Assembly: GCA_026195255.1 (NCBI GenBank)
Contig: JAPHSS010000017.1
Coordinates: 49,628 to 113,627 of the forward strand
Source of the DNA: Gammaproteobacteria bacterium
Lineage (GTDB): Bacteria; Pseudomonadota; Gammaproteobacteria; SZUA-229
Direction: 5' to 3'
Length of the DNA: 64,000 nt
Below the pieces are notes generated by a model. That model was not told where the DNA came from. It saw only the letters and a program-made list of their open reading frames with translations, and did not search any database. Each line of letters opens with the position of its first letter. Positions within the stretch are counted from its first letter, which is position 1. Below, piece by piece: positions 45,910-54,932 of this stretch. The translations under genes and the position numbers were made by a program.

Positions 45910-47241
45910 ATGTCATTTAATATTTCACTCAGTGGTTTAAACGCTGCATCATCTGATCTGGATGTAACCAGTAATAATGTAGCTAATGTTTCAACAACCG
46001 GTTTTAAAGGTTCGCGTGCAGAGTTCGCAGATATTTTTTCAGCGTCACCCTTAGGCACTACATCTAATGCTGTTGGTGCAGGTGTTCAATTAGCCGCTGT
46101 ATCACAACAGTTTGGTCAGGGTAATTTAGAATTTACAGAAAATACACTGGATATGGCGGTAAGTGGTGAGGGCTTTTTTGTAATGAGAAATAATCAGACC
46201 AGTTCTGATTTATCTTATACACGAGCAGGTGCATTTCAGGTTGACCAGGATGGTCTGGTTGCAAATAGTGCAGGGCAAATTTTGCAGGTTTTTCCTGTTG
46301 ATCCAGTAACAGGTGTTGTTGCTACAACAAGTTTAACGGGTACCGTCGCATTACAGGTTCCCAATACGGTGGGTAGTCCTCAGGCTACTACGGATGTGAG
46401 TATTAATTTAAATTTACCCGCGGGTATAACACCGGCTATTAATCCTGCTGCAGTGGGTGGAATTGATGCGGAATTCACAGCTGCAATAGGTGCAGGCACA
46501 ACGGTTGCACCGAGTACTTCTAATTTTCATAATTCAACATCAGCAACGGTTTTTGATTCGCAGGGTAGTTCACATATTTTGACAATGTATTATGTGATGA
46601 CAGATGAATTAAATAATACCTGGGAAGTGCGTTCAACAATGGACGGTTTCCCAATGCAAACGGGTGCTGCGTTATCACCAGCTACTCTGGATTTTGATGC
46701 ATCGGGCACGCTTGATTTAACTAACTCAACCACAGCGGGTGCGTTGAATTTTGACCCCTTTGTGTTAACCAACGGTGCGGCACCAATAGATATAACAATT
46801 GATTTTAATAGTACGGGTAATACGATTACACAGGAAGCGCAAGGTGGTTTCTCCGTGCAGTCTTTAAGTCAGGATGGTTTTTCTACAGGTCGGTTAGCGG
46901 GTCTTGAGGTTGATGATAATGGCCTGGTTCGTGCAAATTTTACCAACGGACAAACAACGTCTTTAGGTAAGGTAGCACTGGCGAAATTTGATAATCCACA
47001 GGGTTTACGTCAAACAGGTAATACATCCTGGGTGGAAACGGTTGATTCAGGGCCTGTTATAGGTGGAGAAGCGGGTACAGGTAACCTGGGTTTAATCCAG
47101 ACCGGTGCGCTGGAAACATCAAACATTGATTTAACAGCAGAACTGGTGAATCTAATTACTGCGCAGCGTAATTTCCAGGCGAATTCAAAAGCAATTGAAA
47201 CCGCCAACACAATTACACAAACAATTATTAATATTACATAG
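45910..47241 (+). CDS. flgE: Flagellar hook protein FlgE
   Basis: 443 residues from the ATG at 45910 with GAGGAAT ahead. MSFNISLSGLNAASSDLDVT and the SNNVANVSTTGFKGSRAEFADIF motif are typical of FlgE. The middle (about 150-330) is the hook D1/D2 domain; the end NFQANSKAIETANTITQTIINIT closes the rod-like coil. It forms the universal joint of the hook. A 105-bp gap with a REP pair separates it from flgF. Confidence 0.96.
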   Translation: MSFNISLSGLNAASSDLDVTSNNVANVSTTGFKGSRAEFADIFSASPLGTTSNAVGAGVQLAAVSQQFGQGNLEFTENTLDMAVSGEGFFVMRNNQTSSDLSYTRAGAFQVDQDGLVANSAGQILQVFPVDPVTGVVATTSLTGTVALQVPNTVGSPQATTDVSINLNLPAGITPAINPAAVGGIDAEFTAAIGAGTTVAPSTSNFHNSTSATVFDSQGSSHILTMYYVMTDELNNTWEVRSTMDGFPMQTGAALSPATLDFDASGTLDLTNSTTAGALNFDPFVLTNGAAPIDITIDFNSTGNTITQEAQGGFSVQSLSQDGFSTGRLAGLEVDDNGLVRANFTNGQTTSLGKVALAKFDNPQGLRQTGNTSWVETVDSGPVIGGEAGTGNLGLIQTGALETSNIDLTAELVNLITAQRNFQANSKAIETANTITQTIINIT

Positions 47242-47254
47242 ATTAGCTATGTAA

Positions 47255-47320
47255 GCAGTCGCGAGCTGAAGACTGCTCCTGAATTTTTTCGTTCTCACAG
47301 GAGTGATCTTTAGATCACGA
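47255..47320. repeat. Pair of REP units in opposite orientation (BIME-like)
   Basis: Unit 1 (minus strand, 47258-47281) reads CAGGAGCAGTCTTCAGCTCG and unit 2 (plus, 47298-47320) reads CAGGAGTGATCTTTAGATCA. Both follow the REP pattern AGGAG(Y)-stem-TTCAG/TTTAG-stem-CG known from Pseudomonas-type genomes. It lies in the flgE-flgF gap and may protect the flgE mRNA end. Confidence 0.65.
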
Positions 47321-47346
47321 TGTTATAGAAGTTACAGAGGTTTAAA

Positions 47347-48087
47347 ATGGATAAGATGTTATATACAGCAACGAATAGTGCAAGACAGGCTTCGCAGGCC
47401 CAGGCCACTATTTCGCATAATTTATCTAATACGAATACAACAGGTTTTAAATCACATCTTAATACTTTTACCAGTTGGCATGTCAGCGGTCCGGGTTATA
47501 ACACGCGTGTAATGAATCAGCAGGATGCGGATAGTATTGATTTAACTGAAGGTTCATTAGCAACCACAGATCGTGAACTTGATGTTGCAATTAATGGAGA
47601 CGGATTTATTGCAGTACAAAACAAGCAGGGCGGTGAAGCTTATACCCGCGCAGGCGATTTCAGGTTAGATAACACGGGGCGTTTAACCACTGGAGCCGGT
47701 TTTGCGGTTTTAGGAAATGGTGGCCCTATTACTATGCCTCCCGCTGAAAAAATAGATATTGGCAGTGATGGCTCTATCAGTATTGTGCCTGTAGGGCAAT
47801 CTTCTGAATCACTAGTGATTGTTGATAGAATTAAACTGGTTAACCCCAATACACAAAACTTACAAAAAGATGCAGATGGATTATTACAGTTAAATGATGG
47901 AGGCCTTGCCCCGGTAGCAGCTGAAGTTAAACTGGAAAATGGAGTGCTTGAGCGAAGTAATGTGAATGCAGTTGGTCAGATGATTCAGTTAATAACAAAT
48001 GCGCGTCAATTTGAAGCCAGTATAAATATGATGAAAGAAGCTAAAACTTTAGATGAAGCATCAGCTAGTTTATTAAGAAATAGCTAA
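47347..48087 (+). CDS. flgF: Flagellar basal-body rod protein FlgF
   Basis: 246 residues. The N-terminal motif is KMLYTATNSARQASQAQATI with SHNLSNTNTTGFKSHLNTFTSW; the C-terminal ITNARQFEASINMMKEAKTLDEASASLLR is the coiled-coil end. FlgF is a rod protein between proximal and distal rod. TRAGDFRLDNTGRLT-type blocks match the FlgE/F/G family. flgG follows 60 nt on. Confidence 0.96.
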   Translation: MDKMLYTATNSARQASQAQATISHNLSNTNTTGFKSHLNTFTSWHVSGPGYNTRVMNQQDADSIDLTEGSLATTDRELDVAINGDGFIAVQNKQGGEAYTRAGDFRLDNTGRLTTGAGFAVLGNGGPITMPPAEKIDIGSDGSISIVPVGQSSESLVIVDRIKLVNPNTQNLQKDADGLLQLNDGGLAPVAAEVKLENGVLERSNVNAVGQMIQLITNARQFEASINMMKEAKTLDEASASLLRNS

Positions 48088-48147
48088 CTTTTAAAAATAA
48101 ATTATAAAAAATATGACTGATAAAAAAAGAATTTTTGGAGAAAACTT

Positions 48148-48933
48148 ATGAACCCCGCATTGTGGATATCGAAAACCGGGCTGGATGCACAGCAAACCCG
48201 GTTATCAGTTATTTCAAATAACCTGGCTAATGTGAATACAACTGGTTTTAAACGTGATCAGGCTATTTTTCAGGATTTAATTTATCAGAATAAAAAACAG
48301 GCTGGCGGTAACACAACAGAAGATACCCGCGCGCCTTCCGGTTTGTCTATTGGTACGGGTGTGCGTGTGGTTGCAACGGAAAAGCTGCATACACAGGGAA
48401 ATATTTCTCAAACAGGTAAGCCACTAGATATGGCTATTCTAGGCAGAGGTTTTTTTCAGATTCAACAGTCTGATGGTTCAACTTTTTATACTCGTGATGG
48501 TTCATTTCAGATGGATGCCGATGGACAGGTAGTTACATCTCAGGGTTTGTTATTACAGCCTGCTTTAACCATTCCGCAAGACACACAAAGTATTACGATA
48601 GGTGCTGACGGTACGGTGTCTGTATTAACAGGTAATAATACGGCACCTTCGCAGATTGGTAATGTTCAGTTAGCAGATTTTGTTAATCCAGCGGGATTAC
48701 AGCCAGAGGGTAATAATTTATTCGCGGAAACAGCGTCCAGTGGATCGCCCACAACGGGAACACCAGGACTAACCGGTTTAGGTTTTTTAGAAAGTGGTGC
48801 TGTTGAAACATCAAATGTAAATGTTGTTGAAGAACTCGTAAATATGATTGAAACACAACGTGCATATGAAATGAATTCAAAAGTTATTTCAACCGCAGAT
48901 CAGATGTTGCAATACGTAAATAATAACTTGTAA
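48148..48933 (+). CDS. flgG: Flagellar distal rod protein FlgG
   Basis: 261 residues, the usual size. [20 protein letters not shown] and [25 protein letters not shown] form the N-terminal rod motif. [19 protein letters not shown] is the central block, and [29 protein letters not shown] the C-terminal motif. FlgG builds the distal rod through the P and L rings. Confidence 0.97.
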   Translation: MNPALWISKTGLDAQQTRLSVISNNLANVNTTGFKRDQAIFQDLIYQNKKQAGGNTTEDTRAPSGLSIGTGVRVVATEKLHTQGNISQTGKPLDMAILGRGFFQIQQSDGSTFYTRDGSFQMDADGQVVTSQGLLLQPALTIPQDTQSITIGADGTVSVLTGNNTAPSQIGNVQLADFVNPAGLQPEGNNLFAETASSGSPTTGTPGLTGLGFLESGAVETSNVNVVEELVNMIETQRAYEMNSKVISTADQMLQYVNNNL

Positions 48934-48948
48934 ACATAGACTTAAATA

Positions 48949-49064
48949 GTAAGTCGTAAGTCTTAAGTCGTAAGTCAAAGCGGTAGCGCCGTAGGCGCTT
49001 ATGTTTTTTTTACTTATGACTTACGGCTAAAGACTTAAGACTAAAGACTTCTGACTTAAGACTA
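48949..49064. repeat. Heptad-repeat inverted element, copy 3, inside the flg operon
   Basis: Left arm of AAGTCGT/AAGTCTT/AAGTCAA heptads; right arm of GACTTAC/GACTTAA/GACTTCT heptads. The core is a 6-bp hairpin AGCGCC-GTA-GGCGCT at 48985-48999 followed by T8 at 49004-49011, a plus-strand intrinsic terminator. It fills the whole flgG-flgH gap and ends within 3 nt of the first in-frame ATG of flgH. Confidence 0.8.
48985..49011 (+). terminator. Terminator-like core of the heptad element
   Basis: AGCGCC-GTA-GGCGCT stem-loop followed by T8 four bases later. In the flgG-flgH gap it could reduce read-through from flgG into flgH. Confidence 0.6.
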
Positions 49065-49079
49065 ATTATGGTGAATAGT

Positions 49080-49763
49080 ATGAATAAACAGCAGTTAATA
49101 AAATTCTCGCTACTTGCGATAGCAATACAGTCTGTTTCCGGCTGTAATGTAAAACCTCAGGAGCTTGCTGATTTTCAACCGATAGTAAGACCGGTGGCAC
49201 CTCAACCGATAACCTATCAAAGTGGCTCGTTATTTAGTTCTCGTGGCGTTTTGTTATATGAAGATCCTAAACCTCACAATATTGGTGACGTATTAACTAT
49301 TCTTCTAAATGAAAAAACCAGTGCCAGCAAAAAAGCCGGTACCAGTACCAAGAAAGAAGATGAACTGGTTTCAGCTAATCCCACTCTGTTCGGTGTACAG
49401 CCAACCTTCAAGGGAAATAATGTTCTGGAATTTAACGTGGCGCCAGAACGTGAGTTTTCAGGTGAGGCAGATAGTTCTCAAAGTAATAGTTTAACCGGTG
49501 AAATTACCGTAACGGTGGTTGATGTATTACCTAATGGTAATCTGGTTGTGCAGGGTGAGAAGTGGTTTACTTTAAATCAGGGTAAAGAATATATACGCAT
49601 TGCGGGCGTTGTTCGGCCTAATGATGTGTCACCAAATAATACATTGCCATCTTCAAAACTGGCAGATGCACAAATTGCATACAGTGGTGAAGGTTTCCTT
49701 GCAGATGCGAATACGCAGGGCTGGTTTGGTCAGTTTATGAATGGTAAATGGTGGCCGTTTTAA
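49080..49763 (+). CDS. flgH: Flagellar L-ring protein FlgH
   Basis: 227 residues from the ATG at 49080 (MNKQQLIKFSLLAIAIQS); an in-frame ATG at 49068 directly after the heptad repeat would add four residues. Lipobox SVSGC gives a lipid anchor in the outer membrane. Blocks match FlgH: SLFSSRGVLLYEDPKPHNIGDVLTILLNE, then NGNLVVQGEKWFTLNQGKEY, VRPNDVSPNNTLPSSKLADAQI and GWFGQFMNGKWWPF at the end. FlgH forms the L-ring bushing. Confidence 0.95.
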   Translation: MNKQQLIKFSLLAIAIQSVSGCNVKPQELADFQPIVRPVAPQPITYQSGSLFSSRGVLLYEDPKPHNIGDVLTILLNEKTSASKKAGTSTKKEDELVSANPTLFGVQPTFKGNNVLEFNVAPEREFSGEADSSQSNSLTGEITVTVVDVLPNGNLVVQGEKWFTLNQGKEYIRIAGVVRPNDVSPNNTLPSSKLADAQIAYSGEGFLADANTQGWFGQFMNGKWWPF

Positions 49764-49834
49764 TTTTTAATTTTTTAGTTTGAAATATTAGATGTAATGC
49801 AGCTCATAAACTGGGAAGTTAAGTCTGCATTACG

Positions 49835-50257
49835 TTATGGTTTGATATAAGCATAACCCTCTTGTTGAAGTTTAACGAGTCTAATTACCCCGCCGTCCTC
49901 AAGATAAGAAACACCCTCATATAACTGCTCTTTAGAAATGTTTTTGTTTTTTAAAGCAAAAGAGCAAATACTTACATCAGCATCTTGCTGCAAAATTTCA
50001 TCTAACTGTTTTCGAGAAGAAAACGAAGAAGAAAACCGGGCAACAGCCGGCCCGTTTACAACAACAGCAATCACAGCATCTTTATCTAAACTCTTTCTGA
50101 GGTTTTTAATGTTATTAACTAGCATGGTCATTTTTAATGGATTACTAATGTGCAGAACAACTTTATCTGTTGTTTGCGCATAAAGCGGACTGCCTGTTAG
50201 AGCCGATATAATTAACAAAGTAGCAAATGCCTTTGTTACATAATTTAAGAACTTCAT
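49835..50257 (-). CDS. Exported DsrE-like protein inside the flagellar operon
   Basis: 140 residues from the ATG at 50257, with AGGTG at 8 nt. A signal peptide (LLIISALTGSPLYA) is followed by a DsrE-type alpha/beta fold: DKVVLHISNPLKMTMLVNNI, KDAVIAVVVNGPAVARF, LQQDADVSICSFALKNKNIS and a C-terminal GGVIRLVKLQQEGYAYIKP. The Cys in SICSFAL is at the position of the DsrE/TusD-like active Cys. It lies antisense between flgH and flgI, and is not part of known flagellar operons. The function is unknown. Confidence 0.85.
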   Translation of the reverse strand: MKFLNYVTKAFATLLIISALTGSPLYAQTTDKVVLHISNPLKMTMLVNNIKNLRKSLDKDAVIAVVVNGPAVARFSSSFSSRKQLDEILQQDADVSICSFALKNKNISKEQLYEGVSYLEDGGVIRLVKLQQEGYAYIKP

Positions 50258-50337
50258 TTCAGTTGTCACCTGAGTAAGGGGTCTATAAATACTAGCTTAA
50301 ATAACTAAAATTTGCATTTATATTATAAAACATGAGG

Positions 50338-50354
50338 TTGGCCCTACTTTTGCA
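50338..50354 (+). promoter_or_regulatory. Sigma-54 promoter of flgI
   Basis: TTGGCCCTACTTTTGCA has GG and GC 10 nt apart (50340-50341 and 50352-50353). The flgI ATG is about 39 nt downstream. It lets flgI-flgJ-flgK-flgL be transcribed apart from the upstream flg genes. Confidence 0.82.
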
Positions 50355-50392
50355 GTAATACAGATAGAGATCTAATTACCTGGAGAGTGCCA

Positions 50393-51502
50393 ATGTTTTG
50401 GCAACGCTGTTTATTACCATTATTATTCATAATCTTGATTCCGTTTAATGCGTCAGCTGAGCGAATTAAAGATATAGCAAGTGTGGCGGGGGTGCGAGAT
50501 AACATCCTGGTGGGTTATGGGCTTATTGTTGGCCTTGATGGAACCGGTGATCAGACTTCACAAACCCCTTTTACGGTACAAAGCTTTAAAAACATGCTGC
50601 AGCAATACGGCATAGTATTGCCGGCGGGTGTCACGCCTCAACTGAAAAATGTTGCCGCTGTCGCTATACATGCTGATTTACCCCCATTTAGTAAACCCGG
50701 TCAGAAAATTGATATCACGGTTTCCTCTTTAGGTAATTCAAAAAGCCTGCGTGGGGGAAGTTTATTAATGGCACCCCTTAAGGGCGTTGATGGAAAGATA
50801 TATGCCATTGCACAGGGCAATTTGATAGTCGGTGGTTTTGGTATTTCAGGCAGTGACGGCTCTAAGGTAACGGTTAATGTACCCAGTGTTGGGCGAATTC
50901 CCAGCGGAGCGACCATTGAGCGTGAGGTGCCTAATCCGTTTGCGGATATGAATAAAATTGTGCTTAATTTAAATCGAGGCGACTTTACAACCGCAAATAG
51001 GGTAGTTCAGGCCATTAATAATGAATTAGGCCCGGACAGTGCACATGCGCTGGATTCAGTTTCAATTCAGGTTTTAACCCCGCCTACAACTACTCAGAAA
51101 GTTGAATTTGTTTCTTTTCTTGAGAACTTGAAGGTATCGCCAGATAGTGCGCCGGCCAGAATTGTTATTAATTCACGTACAGGCACCATTGTTATTACTG
51201 ACGATGTGCGTGTGAAACGTGCGGCGGTGGCTCACGGTAATCTGGTGGTCAGTGTTACAGCTGACCCGATTGTGAGTCAGCCAGGCGGTTCATTTAATCG
51301 GGGAACAACAGCGGTTGTTGGTCGTGATCGTATTGATATTGAACAGCAGGATTCACGTATGTTTTTATTCCGCCCCGGTATCAGTTTAAGAGAGCTGGTT
51401 GATGCGGTAAATCGGGTCGGTGCTGCACCGGGCGATTTAGTTGCCATGCTGGAAGCACTAAAAACATCAGGTTCATTAACCGCTGAGCTGATAGTGATTT
51501 AG
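50393..51502 (+). CDS. flgI: Flagellar P-ring protein FlgI
   Basis: 369 residues from the ATG at 50393, with TGGAGAG 5 nt ahead; a GTG at 50387 is in frame. A signal peptide ([11 protein letters not shown]) precedes [31 protein letters not shown]. The middle [20 protein letters not shown] and the end [27 protein letters not shown] are family blocks. FlgI forms the periplasmic P ring, with FlgA as chaperone. flgJ begins at the base after its stop codon. Confidence 0.96.
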   Translation: MFWQRCLLPLLFIILIPFNASAERIKDIASVAGVRDNILVGYGLIVGLDGTGDQTSQTPFTVQSFKNMLQQYGIVLPAGVTPQLKNVAAVAIHADLPPFSKPGQKIDITVSSLGNSKSLRGGSLLMAPLKGVDGKIYAIAQGNLIVGGFGISGSDGSKVTVNVPSVGRIPSGATIEREVPNPFADMNKIVLNLNRGDFTTANRVVQAINNELGPDSAHALDSVSIQVLTPPTTTQKVEFVSFLENLKVSPDSAPARIVINSRTGTIVITDDVRVKRAAVAHGNLVVSVTADPIVSQPGGSFNRGTTAVVGRDRIDIEQQDSRMFLFRPGISLRELVDAVNRVGAAPGDLVAMLEALKTSGSLTAELIVI

Positions 51503-52477
51503 ATGATCACGGACTCTGCAGTAGTAAACGACTTTCAATCTCTGGCGCATCTTAAAAAAGGTGCGCGGGAGCAAAGCCCTGAAGCAATAAAAGAAGTCGC
51601 TAAACAGTTTGAATCGTTATTTGTAAAGATGATGCTTAAGAGCATGCGGGATACGATTCCTGAAAATGAATTGTTTGGTAGTAAAGCTGAAAAAATGTAT
51701 CAGGACATGCATGACAAACAATTGAGTACAGACATTGCGAATGGAAGAGGCATTGGGCTGGCGAGTGTTATTGAGCGACAGTTGGGCGGTGTGCCTGATT
51801 CAGATATAAATGAAAAACCTGTTGAAGATTATATCAATAACCCCAGACCCGTAATGCCTTATTCAAAAAGCAATGTCACATTATCCAGATTACGCAGTGA
51901 CTTTTTTGCTGTGACTGCAGATACACAGACACAGCAAAAAACGCAAGTCGATACAGAGGTTAGCAATTTATGGCACTCAAAACAGGCGTTTATAGAAGAT
52001 GTATGGCCACATGCATTACGTGCCTCTGAAAAGTTAGGCGTGGATGCAGAAGTATTGATGGCACAGTCAGCACTGGAAACAGGCTGGGGTGAACACTTGC
52101 CGGTTAAAGCTGATGGGTCTAATAGTTTTAATTTATTTGGCATTAAAGCAGACCAGCGCTGGAGCGGAGATAAGGTAGAAATTACCACGCGGGAATTTCG
52201 ACATGGTGTGATGCAACATGAGCAGGCCGCGTTTCGTACATATGATTCGGTATCACAGGCATTTGACGATTATACCAATTTCATAATGGAAAACCCTCGT
52301 TATCAAAAAGCATTAGAGCACGGATATGACCCTTCATCTTATGCCAGCGAATTGCAGCGAGCAGGTTATGCGACAGACCCTGACTATGCCAGCAAAATTA
52401 ATCGAATACGTGCAAGTGAAGAATTGCAAAGTAAAGTCTCTGAATTAAAGGCTTTAAATAAAGTGCCGCTAACCTGA
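51503..52477 (+). CDS. flgJ: Flagellar rod cap / peptidoglycan hydrolase FlgJ
   Basis: 324 residues. The N-terminal rod-cap domain shows KEVAKQFESLFVKMMLKSMR and LSTDIANGRGIGLASVIERQL. The C-terminal glucosaminidase domain (about 170-315) includes VLMAQSALETGWGEHLP with the catalytic Glu and NSFNLFGIKADQRWSG. It drills the cell wall for the rod. It abuts flgI. Size is near the E. coli FlgJ length of 313. Confidence 0.96.
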   Translation: MITDSAVVNDFQSLAHLKKGAREQSPEAIKEVAKQFESLFVKMMLKSMRDTIPENELFGSKAEKMYQDMHDKQLSTDIANGRGIGLASVIERQLGGVPDSDINEKPVEDYINNPRPVMPYSKSNVTLSRLRSDFFAVTADTQTQQKTQVDTEVSNLWHSKQAFIEDVWPHALRASEKLGVDAEVLMAQSALETGWGEHLPVKADGSNSFNLFGIKADQRWSGDKVEITTREFRHGVMQHEQAAFRTYDSVSQAFDDYTNFIMENPRYQKALEHGYDPSSYASELQRAGYATDPDYASKINRIRASEELQSKVSELKALNKVPLT

Positions 52478-52493
52478 GTGATAACAGATGTTT

Positions 52494-52513
52494 AACGTTT
52501 TTAATTAAACGTT
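52494..52513. repeat. Hairpin between flgJ and flgK
   Basis: AACGTTT-TTAATT-AAACGTT, a perfect 7-bp stem lying about 20 nt after the flgJ stop codon; no T-run follows. It may be a weak terminator or RNA-processing site. Confidence 0.45.
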
Positions 52514-52575
52514 TGCTTCTCACGCAGGAAGACGGTTGTAAAGAATCAACACTGTAAAATAGGAAGTGAGGCGTT

Positions 52576-54930
52576 ATGCCTGATTTACTCAATATATCTG
52601 TAAGTGGTTTAAGCGCCTATCAGGGCGCACTGGCGACAACATCTCATAATATTGCTAATGTTGGCAATGAAAACTATACACGTCAGCGTGCTGAGCTTGA
52701 TGCACGTAATCCACTACGTGAAGGGCCTGCATTTTTTGGCCAGGGTGTTGATTTAACGTCGGTTAATCGAATTATTGACCAGTTTAATAGCTTGAGTTTA
52801 CGTGATAGCACATCAAATGTAGGGCGTCTGGATACGTTTGAATCCTATGCTGTGCGTGTTGAAAGTATTGTGGCTGATGAGCAGTCGAGTTTGATGCCCG
52901 CATTAGATAATTATTTTAATGCTCTGAATGATGTGGCCAATGATCCTTCGGCAAATGCTCCACGGGTTGCTTTATTGGGCTCAGCAGAAATTCTGGAACA
53001 GAGTTTTGCTTCTATTGGTAGCGAGCTTCAGGCCCTTGAGTCTGAAATTAACCTGAGTGTTCGTGCAGAAATTAGTGAAATAAACTCAATAACTACCGAG
53101 CTTGCAAGTCTTAATGAAAGAATAAGTAGTGTGAGTGCGGTAGGGGATCGCCCCAGTGATTTGCTTGATCAACGTGACGCTTTATTAAAAAGGTTATCTG
53201 AAAAAATAGCTGTTACGGTCGTCGAGCAGGCCGATGGAAACTTAAATGTACTTGTGGGTACAGGTCAGTTACTGGTATCAGGCTCAACTGTTTCAACACT
53301 GGTCGCACAGCAGGATGCGGCGCAGCCTGATAGAATTTCAGTTGGCATGCAAAGTAGTGCCGGCACGGTTGATGTAACCGACTCACTGGTAGGTGGTGAC
53401 CTGGGTGGGTTACTGGATGTAAGAGACAGCTTTTTAAAAGATACTCAGAATCGTATGGGGCTTTTGGCCATATCGGTAGCGGAGTCTATGAACGCCCAGC
53501 ATACTCAGGGTTATGACTTAAATGGTGATTTTGGTACTAATCAGTTTAGCACTGTGAGTACAGGCCATTTACAGGCACAGTTCGGAGGTGATTATCTGGC
53601 TAATGGTTTAGCGGTAGGTGAAACCATCAGTTTCGATTTACAGTTTGATGGGCGTACAGTAAACACGGCTTATACGGTTCAGGTGGGTGATACCAACCAG
53701 GATATCGCAAATGGATTATTGTTTGGCGCAACCGGCATCGATAATGATGCCAATGTAACCGATAATGCGGACGGTACATATACTTTAGCGGGTACAACCC
53801 CCGGTGTGAGTATGACGTTTGAGCTTTATGGCAGTAATATAAAGTTTGAGACGGCCGGTGGGCCGAGTCCATTAGGTAATAATCTTGCGATTAGCAATAT
53901 TACTGATGGCGCTACGAATAACGCAACATTAGCTTTGTCAGCGCTCGGTTCAAGTAGTACACGTGCAACAGCGGGCGTGGTCTCGACAGGTAACCCGGCG
54001 ACGTTTATCGGGCCGAGTACCGTAGCAACGCCGAATCAGAATAATACCGGCACAGGGGTAATGAATTTTTCTATTACCGATGTATCCGCACTAACCGTTT
54101 CAGATTATGAAGTGGGTTTTGATGGTGTTAATTATAATGTTGTCAGGCTTAGTGATAATGTAACGGTGGCTACAGGCGCTGGGCCATTTTCAGTTGATGG
54201 GCTTGAAATTACAGCGGGTGGTGCAGCTGCCGCAGGTGATTCATTTTATATTCGCCCTACTGATTTAGGTGCCGTGAGTTTTCAGGCATTAATATCTGAC
54301 CCGGCACAAATAGCGGCAGCGGGCCCGGTACGTGCAACGACTAATATAAATAATATTGGTTCAATTGAAATATCTTCACCAACAGTGACTGATGTTTTAG
54401 ATGGAGATTTAACCGATACGGTTGATATCTATTTTGATCCGGCAAACCCGTCTGGAACATTTGATGTTGTTGATCGCGCAAGCGGCACGGTGTTGCAAAA
54501 TGACGTGGTTTATTTTAATGGTATTAATATCAATCAAAATGGCTGGCAGATTCAGTTGACCGGTGAGCCAAGACCAGGTGATACATTTACAGTGCAGGAT
54601 AATGCGGGCGCTGTCGCTGATAACCGAAATGCATTATTGCTTGCATCGTTACAGACTACTGGCGTGTTAAATAATGGTAATACAACGTTTGAGCAATCGT
54701 ATACCGCGTTAACATCCAGCGTGGGAGTTGTTACGCAACAGGTTAAAATTGGTCTGGAAGTTGAAGAGAGTTTATTAAATAGTGCAATTGAAAGACGGGA
54801 AAGTGTTTCTGGTGTAAATTTAGACGAGGAAGCAGCAAATTTAATTCGTTATCAACAGGCATATCAGGCTTTATCTCGTGTGATACAGGTATCACAGGAA
54901 ATATTTGATTCATTACTTAACGCGGTGTAA
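52576..54930 (+). CDS. flgK: Flagellar hook-filament junction protein FlgK, enlarged
   Basis: 784 residues, well above the 547 of E. coli. The conserved N-terminus (LNISVSGLSAYQGALATTSH, then NIANVGNENYTRQRAEL) and C-terminus (VNLDEEAANLIRYQQAYQALSRVIQVSQEIFDSLL) are normal. Extra sequence lies in the middle: residues about 336-470 (FGGDYLANGLAVGETISFDL to GVVSTGN) form a module also present in FlgL, and 480-650 hold further Gly/Asp/Thr-rich repeats. FlgK joins hook to filament with FlgL. flgL follows by 2 nt. Confidence 0.94.
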   Translation: MPDLLNISVSGLSAYQGALATTSHNIANVGNENYTRQRAELDARNPLREGPAFFGQGVDLTSVNRIIDQFNSLSLRDSTSNVGRLDTFESYAVRVESIVADEQSSLMPALDNYFNALNDVANDPSANAPRVALLGSAEILEQSFASIGSELQALESEINLSVRAEISEINSITTELASLNERISSVSAVGDRPSDLLDQRDALLKRLSEKIAVTVVEQADGNLNVLVGTGQLLVSGSTVSTLVAQQDAAQPDRISVGMQSSAGTVDVTDSLVGGDLGGLLDVRDSFLKDTQNRMGLLAISVAESMNAQHTQGYDLNGDFGTNQFSTVSTGHLQAQFGGDYLANGLAVGETISFDLQFDGRTVNTAYTVQVGDTNQDIANGLLFGATGIDNDANVTDNADGTYTLAGTTPGVSMTFELYGSNIKFETAGGPSPLGNNLAISNITDGATNNATLALSALGSSSTRATAGVVSTGNPATFIGPSTVATPNQNNTGTGVMNFSITDVSALTVSDYEVGFDGVNYNVVRLSDNVTVATGAGPFSVDGLEITAGGAAAAGDSFYIRPTDLGAVSFQALISDPAQIAAAGPVRATTNINNIGSIEISSPTVTDVLDGDLTDTVDIYFDPANPSGTFDVVDRASGTVLQNDVVYFNGININQNGWQIQLTGEPRPGDTFTVQDNAGAVADNRNALLLASLQTTGVLNNGNTTFEQSYTALTSSVGVVTQQVKIGLEVEESLLNSAIERRESVSGVNLDEEAANLIRYQQAYQALSRVIQVSQEIFDSLLNAV

Positions 54931-54932
54931 TT

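Noticed and set aside
48949-49064. Heptad array as a CRISPR
   Set aside because: Units are seven bases, vary at two positions and have no spacers; opposite arms are complementary rather than direct repeats of a 25-37 bp unit.
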